Shown: piece after piece, positions 10,392-22,578 of the stretch
How the letters are laid out: the number at the start of each line of letters is the position of its first letter
Position numbering within the stretch: position 1 is the stretch's first letter
Source of the DNA: Hypericum androsaemum
Lineage: Eukaryota; Streptophyta; Magnoliopsida; Malpighiales; Hypericaceae
NCBI GenBank assembly: GCA_963995505.1
Contig: OZ023197.1
Location: forward strand, 13,514,475-13,578,474
Reading direction: 5' to 3'
Length of the DNA stretch: 64,000 bases
Translations under genes and position numbers: made by a program
The notes under the pieces: generated by a model
The model's input: only the letters and a program-made list of their open reading frames with translations
What the model was told of the DNA's origin: nothing
The model's database searches: none

Positions 10392-11600
10392 AATATTGGT
10401 TTTTCTCCCTTAATGCACACAAGACATACTTAATAATCCATCAGAGGTATAAAAAAAATCCAACAGATCGAGAATTCCAAATGAAACAAGTCTATGAATT
10501 CTTTGCATAGACATATGACCTACTCGTGCCATAAAGCAGCAAAATTCTCGTTTATTTTTCCATTTTACGATGCTGCAGTATTCATTGTGGGATCTAACAA
10601 CATATAGTTCCTTCTAGAAAACATCTAGTTTGTATAGATTTAATTAAAAACCTAGAATCAATACAATTCGAGTTTTGATGTAGACAAATGAAAAAAACCT
10701 CAACTTATCTAAATAGAAAATGGAAACTAAATTCGTTACAATAGAATTCCTCTAAAATATATAATTGAATTGAAAAAAATATCACTTTAGTTATGTTATC
10801 ACATAAAAGAAGTTTAATTTTTGGCCACCAAATCATACACACTAAAAAAATTATATTTTTCTATATATTTAAGACACCAAAAATATATATTTTAGCATTA
10901 TTTAAAAATTATACTCGATTAAAATATTTTTGTAAAAATCATGTGCAGACGATTAAAAATGAAAGACTGTGCAAAAATTATAAAACAAGCAAGGTTATAA
11001 AAAATGAAACTGTGCAAAAATTATAAAACAAACAAGGTTATAAAAAATTATTATCTTAAAATATTTTTCAAATCAATAAATATGTAAAAATATATCAATT
11101 TATGCAAAAGTATGAATTTTAATTTAGCACTAAAAATTTCTGGAAAATAATAATTATTATGACCAAATAGTTATTAAAATTTTAGATTATAGATTTAGAG
11201 GGTTTTTAATATATTTACGACTTCGAAATTATATACTATTTGATTTTAATTTTAACTTTAACTTTAACCACCGTAGGTCCAGGAACAAAAGGTGTTGGGG
11301 TGAAAGGGAACGACAACACCTCCGCGTGGTTTTGAATTAAAGGTGGCATGTTTTCTTCTTGACATCCATCATCTGGACAGATAAAGAATCTGACGTGGCA
11401 AGCCGTACGTAAAAGCTTGTCTGTATGCTTGCCAGGTGTTGTTACGAAGTCTTGAGTAAACTCGATTACAGACACTACTCAAATTCGGATTAAAATATCA
11501 TTACTTTCTGTTGGCCGCGTTCTACAAAGAATCTAGGAATTGGACATCTCATCCTCAGAGAAATAAGAGTAAGAGAAGATATAGTATTTCTTCTAGGAAT
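10392..11600. other. Intergenic region upstream of the cyclase gene
   Basis: Very AT-rich. It holds a 43-bp tandem duplication at 10969-11054 (unit starting GTGCAAAAATTATAAAACAA). No ORF of substance is supported. Confidence 0.5.
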
Positions 11601-11678
11601 TATTTCATGGGTATTTTATTTTTATTTCACCTAAATATATATTTCATGGGTATTTTATTTTTATTTCACCTAAATATA
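11601..11678 (+). repeat. Perfect 39-bp tandem duplication in the cyclase leader
   Basis: Two identical copies of a unit that starts TATTTCATGGGTATTTTATT and ends CACCTAAATATA lie head to tail (11601-11639, 11640-11678), ending 16 bp before the ATG at 11695. The units contain ATATAT/TATTTT stretches that could act as core promoter or lie in the leader. Confidence 0.9.
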
Positions 11679-11694
11679 TATTTTTAGGGAGAGA

Positions 11695-14600
11695 ATGTGG
11701 AGGCTTAAAATTGCACAGGGAGATGGAAGTCCGTACATGTATAGCACCAACAACTTCGTTGGGAGGCAGATATGGGAATTCGACGAGGAGGGTGGGACCC
11801 ACGAGGAGCGAGCCCAAGTGGAGGAGGCTCGCAACAACTACCGCCGCCATGTCCACGAGGTCAAAGCTTCGAGTGACCTTCTCTGGCGTCTTCAGGTACA
11901 TCAGTATAACTGGTTCTTTCCATTCGAAGAAGAAGCGTCGAGAAATTTAAATTTTATGAAGAATAATTTCGAATTCAAATATAGTAAGTGGTTATTAAAA
12001 CCTTGGTATTTTCTTAGATTTTGCATGGGTGACCCATATTTTTTTATTTATTTATGCTATTCGTAGGGCCGGGTCGGGATTAGCTCCTTCCGAAAATATG
12101 GAAGGAAATTAAATTTGAATTTTAAGTAAATGTTGCGGGAAAAAGGGTACAAGAACGTTAAGATTTTTCGAGACGGATTCGGACTGGTCATCTCAATATC
12201 GGCCTAACGGAAAGGGAAAAACCTATGCTAGGCTAAAACTATCCTACGCTACGGAAAGAAAAAGTTTTACATGAAAAAGTAAAGTAAAGTTGGTTGTTGT
12301 GTTTGATGGATGGCTTCTCTTGTGCTCGAACCCTCTGTATATAGACGATCCTTGACCTAGCTCCGGCCTCCAATATAGGAAAGACCTTAATCAGGCCGTC
12401 CTTTGTATAGGAAAATTCTATTTAGGCCGTTTCCAATATAGTGAGACTCATTCCGGCTTGGTATAGGAAAGTTCTAAACCGACGTCCAAAACAAGGAAAC
12501 CTGGCCTTAAACAGGAAACCCGGCCTTAAACAAGAAAAACCAAACCGTGCCAGCCAAGTAATCCAGCATAAAATAGGAAAACCAAAGCCACCACCAATAT
12601 AAGAAACTGGCTCAACATAGGAAAATGTGACCGACTTAACCTTCTCGAACATCCTTGCTAAAATAGCCACCATGTCAAGCCTAAGTTCCAAACCAAGCCG
12701 CCATTGTGCAAGCCCAAGCGAGCTTCCATCACCCAGCCCAAAGCGGGCTTCATCTACACGAAGCGGGACCAAAGTGAGCTCTCCGCATTGCCGGCCATCC
12801 GCTTTATAACCCAAATAAGGCACTGCACCTTCCACCGCCCGCTTTGCCCAAGCGGGCTCACGAAGCCCAAAGCGGGCATCACCTACCCGAAGCGGGCACC
12901 CGAGGCCTGAGGGGGGCGTCCGCTTTGCCCAGGCTGACGTCCAATGTCCACTTTGCCCAAGGCGGGATCCCGCTGCCCGCTTGGCCACCCAAACGAGCAT
13001 CCGCCTTGACCTTGATGTTTGACCTCCTTCTACTTTGAATCTGAAGAAGTCATAAACTACAAAGTTGTAGGCCTTTGTCTTGTATTTCCATATCTAAAGG
13101 AATCAGCTGAATCCGATGTCCGAGTCAAAAGATATGATTGGTCTACTAAAGTCCAATAGAACTCATCGAGCAAACCGACACCGGGACTTGGCGCTCTATT
13201 TAGATACACTTCTGATCCGAAATAGGCAATGCTCAAGAAAACAAAGTTTTAGATACCGGTCTTATCTATTCAAGGCCATAAGAATTTTCTCATTCCAACC
13301 TACGAGTCCAAAATAACGGCCAATTTACCAAGGATGGACCTTGTCATTCAAGGATAACAAGCCGAAGTGAATTTAGGACAACGTGCCAATGCGCTCTCAA
13401 TGAGGCGCCAGTCTACCAATCTTGTTGAGATGCCGGTTCCATGAGGCGTCGGTCAGCCAGCCTCAATGAGACACCAGTCTGGACATCAACCGACACCGGT
13501 CTTCCAAGCCCTAAGGCACCGGTCTAGTCATCAACCGACACCGGTCTGCCAAGGCACTGGTCTGGTCACCAACCGACGCTGGTCTGCCAAGGCACCGTGT
13601 TACCAACCGACGCTGGTCTGCCAAGGCACCGTGTCACCAACCGACACCAGTCTGCTAAGGCACCAGTCTGGTCACCAACTGATGCTGGTCTGCCAAGGCA
13701 CTGTGTCATCAACCGACACCAATCTGCCAAGGCATCGGTCTGGTCACCAACTGACGCTGGTTTGCCACACCGAGTAGCTCAAGATATGCTGATAATACCG
13801 AAATTATTTTGTACCTCAACAATAATAGATCATCCTTCCTTTCTTAATTGAATTTAATCCGAATGAAACTCGGTTCAATCATCTTCTAATTTATAAGTTA
13901 TTTTATCCAATAGTAATTTTATGGTGTGTTCTGCGGATTCATTTTGTGAATTTTATTGAATATCAATAATACAAACATTCTCACTTGGTAGGAGTGTTTT
14001 TGGGTGAGATTAAAAAGAAACAATTCTCGTGCAGTTCTTGAGAGAGAAAAATTTCAAGCAAGAAATAAAAGCGGTGGAAATTGAGGAGGGAGAAAATATC
14101 ACCTACGAAAAGGCCACCGCCGCATTACGGAGAGCGGTGGTGTTTTACTCGGCGTTACAAGCTGACGATGGCCACTGGCCGGCGGAAAATGCTGGCCCTC
14201 TCTTCTTCCTTCCCCCTCTTGTAAGTACTTTTTTAGTTTTTTTCCCCTCAATTTCCTTGGTCGAAAACAATTGGATTACAATCGAACACTTAAGACTTAT
14301 GAGTGAACACAGTTCTTCTAGCTTAATTAAAAATTTGTTGAGCAGTTTTAAAAACTTGTTAGAAAAACTTTGTTGTTTTTCAAAAAGTTAAACCCAATTT
14401 AACCTAGATTAACTGTTAGGATACCAGGTGTTATACTTAGATTATTATTATTACTATTATTATTATTATTATTATTTTGAGAGAAAATTATTTAAATTAT
14501 ACCCGTAACAAACTCTTACACGGCTGATTATGTGTTTTTCTGTAAGTAATTAATTTTGTAGCTTCAAAAGTTATGAACAAAAAGTTAATATAGACAAGCA

Positions 14601-17600
14601 CGGTAATGGCACGTCTTGTTTATAAATATCTTGGAAATATTCTACTATGGTTGGGACAGTTAAACCAACTTTGGGTGTATTTCTATGAAATACCAGATGA
14701 AAAAGAACGGTCTTCACTTCAAAATGGTAGAATGAAAGTCATAAAACAGATTGCATCAACTAAGCATGATTGGCCAAATGATTTTCCAAGAAAATTTAAA
14801 TATAAAATTAGGTATTCACTACTCAAATCTGAGACCATGTTGTCTATTCTTTGACTCTGATTTCTTTGATTCCTCGCACAATCGTGCCATATTGCAGATT
14901 ATGTGCTTGTACGTCACTGGTTATCTGGACAGTGTGATAACTGCGGAGCATCGGAAAGAAATGTTGCGTTACATCTACAATCACCAGGTATGCTCTTATT
15001 GAGACTCGATTGAAAGAATCAGGAAATCGGTGGAATGAACTGCAAATAGTCGAAATGTATAGATTCGTCAGTATCGAACGATGATTTCAAATTTTAAGAA
15101 CGATTTTCCATTCCATTCTTTTACCACTTGAGCTCGATTCTCTGACGATGTTTGACGCAGAACGAAGATGGTGGATGGGGATTACACATAGAGAGTAATA
15201 GCTACATGTTGTGTACGGCTTGGAACTACGTATGCATCCGTATTCTTGGAGAAGGGCCTAATGTTGATGCCTGTGAAAGAGCAAGAAATTGGATACGAGA
15301 CCATGGAGGAGTCACGTATATACCTTCTTGGGGAAAGACTTGGCTCTCGGTAAAATTAAACCTACAAATTAAGTTCTTCAATTTATTTTCTTTGCATGTC
15401 TATAATATCATTAAAAAATATGATTTAACCTATTTGTACACCACAAGATAGTGGTTAAAAATGTTCAGTCAAGTGACAAAAAAGAATTTAGTTGACTCCA
15501 ACATTTTTTGGGATAGAAATACTCCCATGGAAAATCAAATTACAAATCATATGAAAAATATTACATTTTCATATTTTTCTGATTTTTTCTATAAAAAAGT
15601 GTTCAAATAGTAGGGTTCCAGCTAGAGAAACGTCAATCAATCGGTCAAATATTTTTAAACTAAAAAGTTTTGCATATTCTGTGAAACTAAGTGATAGTAA
15701 AATTAATTTTATTACTTAGATACTTGGAGTTTACGACTGGTCAGGATGCAACCCAATGCCTCCAGAATTTTGGATGCTTCCTTCACTTCTTCCTATACAT
15801 CCCGGTGAGCGACAAGTTACTAATAATTAATTTGGGGGGTTATAGCAAAAAATATTTTATATTGGGCGGTTTTTTTTGGTAGTTTTCCGGAATTTTACAA
15901 TTTCATGCAGCTCATTTATGATTACTTGCAATTGACTCCAATTCAGCGAAGATGTGGTGCTATTTCCGGTCAATTTACACTCCCATGTCGTATATATATG
16001 GGAAAAGGTTCATCGGTCACATTACTCCTCTTGTTGAGCAATTGAGAGAAGAACTCCATACTCGACCTTACACTCAAATCAATTGGAAGAAGACACGGCA
16101 TCAATGCGCTCCGGTTAGTAAATTCCGATCAACTTTTTAATAAGTAAAACTTTTATTATTATAAAATTTGTTACACCAATGCCAAATGTGCAATAAAGTA
16201 TTAATCTCCTATAATATCACAAGATAACACATATTTTATTAGCTAGAGTTATCTTTCAATTACTCGTGTTAGTGGCAACTTCACGTAATGTTTGAAGGAT
16301 AGTTGTGACGTTTCCTTCCCATGCCATGGTAAGCCTCTTTGCGAGGTCCCAATGTGCTATCTTTGTATCTCCTTTATGTGCCTCCAATCTTGAGTTATAA
16401 TTTGACATCTTCTCGATTCGTTACAATACCACACCGGAGATTGATTCGTTTTCGACATGTTCGAATATTGCAGGAAGATCTCTATTATCCACACCCTGTA
16501 ATCCAAGACCTGATATGGGATAGCTTGTACATAACAATGGAGCCTCTTCTAACCCGATGGCCATTGAAGAAATTGGTAAGGAGGAGGGCTCTAGAGATGG
16601 CCATGAAACACGTCCATTACGAGGACGAAAATAGCCGCTACATAACCATGGGATGCATAGAGAAGCCCTTGTGCATGCTTGCTTGCTGGATTGAAGACCC
16701 GAACGGAGATTATTTCAAGAGGCATCTCGCCAGGGTCCCAGATTACATTTGGCTCGCCGAAGATGGCATGAAAATGCAGGTACATAATTAGCTGGCTCGT
16801 TAGAATCTTTGTATTCGACCCAGGACAATAATGCGTATAATTGATTTGATAATGGCAGAGCTTTGGGAGCCAAGTGTGGGATGCTGCCTTTTCCATCCAA
16901 GCTTTACTCGCAAGCAACCTCACCGATGAGATCTCGGATGTACTCAAGAGAGGGCATGAATTTTTAAAGAACTCCCAGGTTGTTTGGACAAGTCAATTTT
17001 ATTTTGGTCAAGCTCGGCTTAATACGTCGCGGTGGTAGTTTCACACGTTTTTAACAAAGTACCGTATGGTTCGAAAACTATGGCAGATCAAAGACAATCC
17101 TTCAGGCGACTTCAGGAGAATGTATAGGCACATCTCTAAAGGGGGTTGGACCTTTTCTGACCAAGATCATGGTTGGCAAGTTTCGGACTGTACAGCAGAG
17201 GGATTAAAGGTACGTAAAAGACAATCTTAAGGAGATCTCGAATTTGAACTATACGAATGACATTTTTTGAGTTTCGACTCATGGGTTTGTTCTATGAAGT
17301 GTTGCCTGTTGCTCTCAATGATGCCACCGGAAGTGGTAGGAGAGCATGTCAAGCCCGAGAGGTTGTTTGATGCTGTCAATATCCTTCTTTATCTACAAGT
17401 AAGGGTCTTATCTAAATGTTTCATAATTTTTATTTCGAGTTTTAATTAATTTGCAATCTTTTTTTTTAGTTCTTGGTATATTCTGGCGATTTTTTTGATG
17501 TAAAAGGAAACTATAAGGTTGTTATTTGGGATTATCGTGAATATTGCAGGCTAACAAAGATAATGGAGGAATGCCGGCTTGGGAACCAGTAGCAGCCCCG

Positions 17601-19408
17601 GCTTGGTTGGAAGTGAGTATATATCAACATGCTCTTCTTGCTTCGTCCAAATCAAAGCTATTAGATTACTTTCTCCGATGTCACGGGACGTGTATAAATT
17701 GACTAAAGTCTAGGTTCATTATAACCAAAACCCATAAAATCTAATATGTTAGCCAAATGCCACTTGCCCCAATAGCACAAGGCGTTGGTGAATTGATGAA
17801 AATTCATGGTTCAATTTGTGAAGAGTATAATATTATCAACTCTTCCACTCCAGGTACTGAATCCGACGGAGTTCATGGCCAATGTGGTCGTAGAGAGAGA
17901 GTACGTCGAGTGTACCGGTGCAGCTATCCATGCATTAGCATTGTTCCGGAGGTTATATCCGGACCATAAGAGAAAACAGGTGGACAATTTCATCTTGAAC
18001 GCCGCTGGGTATCTGGAACTAGCACAAAATCAGGACGGTGGATGGTGTGTTTTCAATGGCTCGAAGTCGAGACCTCTTGTTAAACTAAAATGACATCTTT
18101 ACTCATTGATCTGATATCATGCCCCGTAGGTATGGGAGCTGGGGACTTTGTTTCACATACGCCGGATGGTTCGCACTGATGGGTTTGGCTGCCGCCGGCA
18201 AGACCTACGACGACTGCGCAGCCGTACGGAGAGGCGTCGATTTCCTGCTCAAAGTCCAAAGAGATGATGGAGGTTGGGGCGAAAGCTACCTTTCTGGTTG
18301 TCGCCAGGTACTTATATTCTTCTTCTAATTTTGTGGTAAATCTAATTGGTTCCTTTCGATTCCCATAAATCAATGATACGAATTGCCCTCAAATGTAGGG
18401 TATTTCTCTTTTTTATAGAAAATTTTTGTTGTCACTTAAATTGTGCAAAATTTTCAATTTGATTCCGCAGAGATTTTAGTTTGCACCTGCAGAATTGGTA
18501 TTCTCTAGAAAAGTCTTGATAACTGAAAATAAATAATATTTCTGGGTGATGCAGAAATTTGTCCCTCTTGAGGGAAAGCAATCCAACTTGGTTCAGACAG
18601 CTTGGGCCTTGATGGGCTTAATTCATAGTGGACAGGTACGAGTACGGCCCAAATGAGATCTCTTTCTTTCCCTTCTAGCATCTGGCATCCTTTTGTGTGA
18701 TATATCTCATATATTCATCATATATTTTTTCGTATTTATATTACCAAAACTATATACAAAACAATCGAAACAGATTGTTTGATCCAGTACATCTAAGTAT
18801 GTACGAGATTGTAATAAACGCACCCTTATGCATATTTAGGCCCACAGAGATCCAAGACCACTTCACCGGGCGGCAAAATTTTTGATCAATTCCCAACTGG
18901 AAGATGGAGATTTCCCGCAACAGGTACTTGTTATAAAAATAAAATACGTAGGGTCACTCCCTTTTTAAAACATTAGTGTGAGCGTATTTTTCAGTAGTTT
19001 ACATTATAAAGTGCAAACTATTTTGTAAGTCAAAGAGTCCATGCGTAAGGCATTGAGTCTTAAATTCGACCATGGATCCTACGAACTCTTATGGTACGAA
19101 CTCTTATGATATGACTCCTATTTCATTTGTGGCACTTGGAAGCAAACACATATTTCATAATATAGAAGGTAGATTAGCAATGAATTCTTTATTTTGGTGT
19201 ATAGTTAAGTTGGGATTGAGATTAGGGACGTGACATTTTATTTTTTTGGTGTCGATATGTGCAGGAGATGACAGGTGCTTTCCAGCAAAATGGCGTGTTA
19301 CATTATGCATTATACAGAAATGTTTTCCCATTGTGGGCTCTTGGTGAGTATCGCAATCAAGTCCAGCTGCCTTCAGACAACGTAAAATCCACTGGAATGG
19401 GAGAGTAA
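11695..19408 (+). CDS. Oxidosqualene cyclase (triterpene synthase), beta-amyrin synthase-like
   Basis: Sixteen exons join without a stop into 768 aa: 11695-11895, 14035-14220, 14898-14987, 15161-15349, 15720-15804, 15947-16113, 16474-16779, 16859-16978, 17087-17209, 17300-17398, 17550-17612, 17854-18044, 18130-18307, 18555-18635, 18840-18923, 19265-19408. The enzyme cyclises 2,3-oxidosqualene on the ER membrane. Visible features are the N-terminal [11 protein letters not shown]...[11 protein letters not shown] repeats such as NEDGGWG and RDDGGWGES, the catalytic SDCTAE with Asp at about residue 482, and the C-terminal [16 protein letters not shown]. The product-related motif reads MWCYFR at 253-258; beta-amyrin synthases usually have MWCYCR and lupeol synthases MLCYCR. 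The Trp favours a beta-amyrin-type or mixed product, and the Cys to Phe change is unusual. Intron 1 (2.1 kb) is filled with repeats. Likely intact; product uncertain. Confidence 0.95.
12062..13795. repeat. GC-rich repetitive block inside cyclase intron 1
   Basis: This part is distinctly richer in G+C than the surrounding intron. 12690-12990 carries many AGCGGGC-type heptamers (GAAGCGGGCACC, CAAAGCGGGCATC), and 13390-13770 is a minisatellite. The left part has phrases such as CTCTTGTGCTCGAACCCTCTGTATATAGACG that look like the LTR region of a retrotransposon. No protein-coding remains were recognised, and the ends could not be defined by a target duplication. Confidence 0.6.
13392..13770 (+). 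repeat. Minisatellite, period roughly 36-39 bp
   Basis: Repeated units built from CAACCGACACCGGTCTGCCA and AGGCACCGGTCTGGTCAC, about nine to ten copies that vary in length and drift in sequence. The array gives open frames on the plus strand that are not genes. It lies in intron 1 of the cyclase gene. Confidence 0.85.
14441..14477. repeat. (TTA)n microsatellite
   Basis: About 12 ATT/TTA triplets with one interruption, in intron 2 of the cyclase gene. Confidence 0.9.
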
Positions 19409-20202
19409 CAAAGGATTGTCTTTTGTCAATTCTCCGACTTTAATTGTCACGAGATGGTATATGTCTCAAATTCTTAATTAGATATTTTCTATTGTAATAG
19501 GAATTCTAATCTCTCTATTGTAGATTAGGAGTAGCGTTCTATAAATAAGAGGGCAGGGTTTAGCCATTCCTCGGGCTTGAGTAGTTTAGTTTGGAGCAAA
19601 CTGACATCCGGTATTGCTATATTGAGATCCACTATTACTACAGAGAGAGAAGCAAATAGAAGTGACAATTGGTAGAGTACGAGTGATCTTTACTATTTTT
19701 ATAATATATGAGAATGTAAGAGTTTTAAATTTAGGGGAATAATTTTTACATCTTAATTTAGATTAATCTAACTCCAATCTATTAAGGTAGGATCTTATTT
19801 AGGACTATAGGTAGAAATTTGGATCTGGGTTTATATAAACCATATCCAAATTCAGACCTTAATTGTAAATATTGGCCATAATTTTACTCTTATCATTGAA
19901 TTGCCTACGAGACCCTAGATTCGTAGGGTAAAGTAAGAGTATGACACACGGACATTTCCGCCATCGCTCGTAAGCCCAGCCCAAGAAAAACAAAACAAAA
20001 CCAGCACCATCTAGGAAAAGGAGACCCAAGTTGCCACAATATGGAGTCTCAAAAACTAGCTAACAATGTCCCAAAAAAGACATTGATAAAAATATATGTG
20101 CACTGTGGAGTGACCATATAAGAATATGTTAATGTATCTTATAAAATGAGATTATAGTATATGACAGGGTTTACAAAAAAAATATTATGCATTGATCTAC
20201 CA
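19409..20202. other. Intergenic stretch, 3' flank of cyclase
   Basis: About 0.8 kb that should contain the cyclase 3' UTR. No other feature supported. Confidence 0.5.
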
Positions 20203-20211
20203 TAAATTTAT

Positions 20212-20598
20212 GGTAAAAGTCCACTTTAGTACTCTATAGTTACGCATTTTGACACTCCACTACCCTGTGGCTTCAAAATGTTCGACCAAGTGATAAAATT
20301 TTTACTGTAATTAACACTTCACTACTTGAATAATTTTTTGGGGAATAAATATCCTCAAGTATAATTAAATTAAACTTTTTAAAAAAAATAAAGAAAAATA
20401 TTATAAGTGCTGGAGAATGATTTTTTCGTATACTTTTCATATTTATTCATTGGATAATTTATAACCAATTTTTTTTCTTAATTATATTTGAGGGTAATTT
20501 GTCTAAAAAAGTTATTCAAGTAGTGGAGTGTCAATTACATAACTTTATGTCACTTGGTCGAACATTCACAAAGTAGTAGAATGTACCGAACTCTTACC
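20212..20598. mobile_element. MITE, Mutator-like family A (387 bp)
   Basis: Second copy of the element at 1462-1880. The left end GGTAAAAGTCCACTTTAGTA is followed by inverted inner blocks containing GTTCGACCAAGTGATAAA and its complement. Flanking 9-mers TAAATTTAT (20203-20211) and TAAATTGAT (20599-20607) match at 8 of 9 bases, consistent with an old 9-bp target duplication of Mutator type. Confidence 0.75.
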
Positions 20599-20804
20599 TA
20601 AATTGATTCCAAATTTGGACAATAAAAAATGATTCTATAAATTTCAAATAATTTTAGGATGGACGCTACGAACACGAGACGACAGTTACAACAGCCATCC
20701 ATCCCCCAGCCTCCTCCTCTGCGCATCTTTTCCTGTCCGATGTGCATGGGCCTGTAAATCTCATAACTCGGAAATACTCCTCCTCCCACCAACGAGACCT
20801 TGAG

Positions 20805-22578
20805 ATGTCGGTTCGTTCGTGTCTCTCTTTACTTTGGTTTTGCCTCTCCATTTCCATTCTCCATCGTGTCCTTAAAACGACTCACATTTGCATCATCATT
20901 CTGCAGGTCACAGAGACTCCCGCGGATCACCAAGCCGAACCACTCCCCCAGTCGAATCCCCCGTCCAACTGGACGATCAACGTTTCGGATGTGAGTACCG
21001 TTTACGTTCCGCGATCTGTGTTTGAACCCTTATCAGATGTAAATAAACCATGTTCTAACTTTGTACAGGTGAGAACGATCAAAGTGAGCAATGTTTCATT
21101 GGATGCAACTGAGAATGACATCAGAGGGTTCTTCTCTTATTCCGGCGAAATCCGGTACATTGAACTCCAAAGGTCAGTAATCACATATAAATTGCAGAAT
21201 GGCAGTTGGAGTGGAGGACTAATGGTGTTCTGTTTGTAGGCATAGCGAAACTGCGCAGGTCGCGTATGTTACGTTCAAGGAGCATCAGGGAGCTGATACC
21301 GCTCTTCTTCTTAGCGTACGTCTTCTTGCTCCCCATGGATGCATTGGTTTCTCTGTGTTCATGTTCATCATTATGATTTGTGGTTCTTATTGTAATCCGA
21401 TGATGATGGCCCGAGATTAAGGACCAACAGATGCACGGGCTGAATCCGGAGATCAAAGCCTTACCGGTTTATTTAGTCATTCATCATTGATTGGATCTGT
21501 CTTCGTTTTGGACCTGCCAAAGGATATAACATCGGAATTTAGTCTTGGCACATCAGCATACAGTTAGAGCATTTACTGTCTTAAACTAGGAAAGTTGGGC
21601 TGTTGGAGTTAACCAAATTTAACAGATAGAGTATATAAATCATTGATCTAACATTCAGGTTAGATTCATTTAAATTTTATACATGGTATCAGAGCACGAT
21701 CGATAAGTGGACCGTTACACATTCTGGATGAGAGACTATCTGTTCTTTCTTTCACATTCCTTCACTTGATCATCTGTTGGTCATTATCTGGTGCTACGAA
21801 CTTGGTTTTGTACTGTCTCAGGGATCTACCATAGCCGGTCTTCCTGTTAAGATTTCGCCGGTTGAGGACTACCATCTGCCCCCTGAAGCCACCGCATCGG
21901 ATACGGTAATGAAACTTGTCCTAATAGTAATGTTTAACCCTGTTGTCAAGGGTGCAGCAAGTTTGAATATGAAGCTCACATTGTCGTCCTATTCTTTTCA
22001 AGCCGCCAAAAACACTTGCAGCAGCTGGTTCAGCAGTCGGAAAGGCTGAAGATGTAGTAAGTACGATGCTCGCAAAGGGATACGTGTTGGGGAAGGATGC
22101 TCTGAACAAGGCAAAAGCTCTTGATGAGCGGATTCACCTGACATCAAATGCCTCAGCGACGGTCACTGCGCTTGATCTTAAGATGGGCCTGAGCCAAAAG
22201 ATCAGCATTGGCAAGTCAGTGGTGAACGAGAAGGTCAGGGAGATGGACGAGCGGTTCCGTGTCTCAGAGATGATGAAGTCTGCCTTCGCCGTAGCTGAAC
22301 AGAAGGCGAGTAGCGCGGGGAATGCCATCATGAGCAATTCTATTGTCTCGACAGGGGCCTCATGGGTTTCAGGTGCGTTTACTGCGGTAGCAAAGGCTGC
22401 TAGTGATCTGAGCATGATGACCAAGGAGAAGGTCGAAAAGGCCGAGGAGGACAAGAAGGAAACTCTTCTCATAGGCGGCGTTAATGACTTGGCTCGAATC
22501 CATCTTGACGAGCCTCCCAAGGAGGAACGTCCGGTGGCTCCTGTTAACTCAGAAGATCCGAAGCTCGGAAATATATGA
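20805..22578 (+). CDS. RRM protein of the BPA1 / ACD11-binding partner type
   Basis: Exons 20805-20810, 20907-20990, 21069-21172, 21240-21315, 21822-21905 and 22003-22578 give 309 aa. An RRM occupies about residues 31-105: VRTIKVSNVSLDATENDIRG with FFSYSGEIRYIEL (RNP2-like strand and first helix) and AQVAYVTFKEHQGADTALLL (RNP1-like). The C-terminal half is Ala/Lys-rich and helical (GYVLGKDALNKAK, ASWVSGAFTAVAKAASDL). This arrangement is that of Arabidopsis BPA1 and BPL proteins, which bind the sphingolipid transfer protein ACD11 and dampen cell death and immunity. The first coding exon would be only ATG TCG; it was chosen because it gives an in-frame start next to a GT donor and no better ATG is near. 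An LTR fossil sits in the fourth intron. Confidence 0.88.
21601..21695 (+). mobile_element. LTR-end and primer-binding-site fossil in an intron
   Basis: TGTTGGAGTTAACC...TTTTATACA (21601-21683) looks like a very short LTR, or the end of one, with TG...CA ends. It is followed directly by TGGTATCAGAGC at 21684-21695, the initiator tRNA-Met primer-binding site. No second LTR or coding remains were found in the intron, so it is a truncated insertion. Confidence 0.65.

Noticed and set aside
12422..13000. 192-aa open frame on the minus strand in cyclase intron 1
   Set aside because: Made of translated AGCGGGC-type repeats, with no domain.
13466..13851. Open frames with repeating Thr/Asp/Gly/His/Arg words
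   Set aside because: Direct translation of the minisatellite.
11695..20200. A triterpene biosynthetic gene cluster around the cyclase
   Set aside because: No cytochrome P450, acyltransferase or glycosyltransferase gene is visible in the window.
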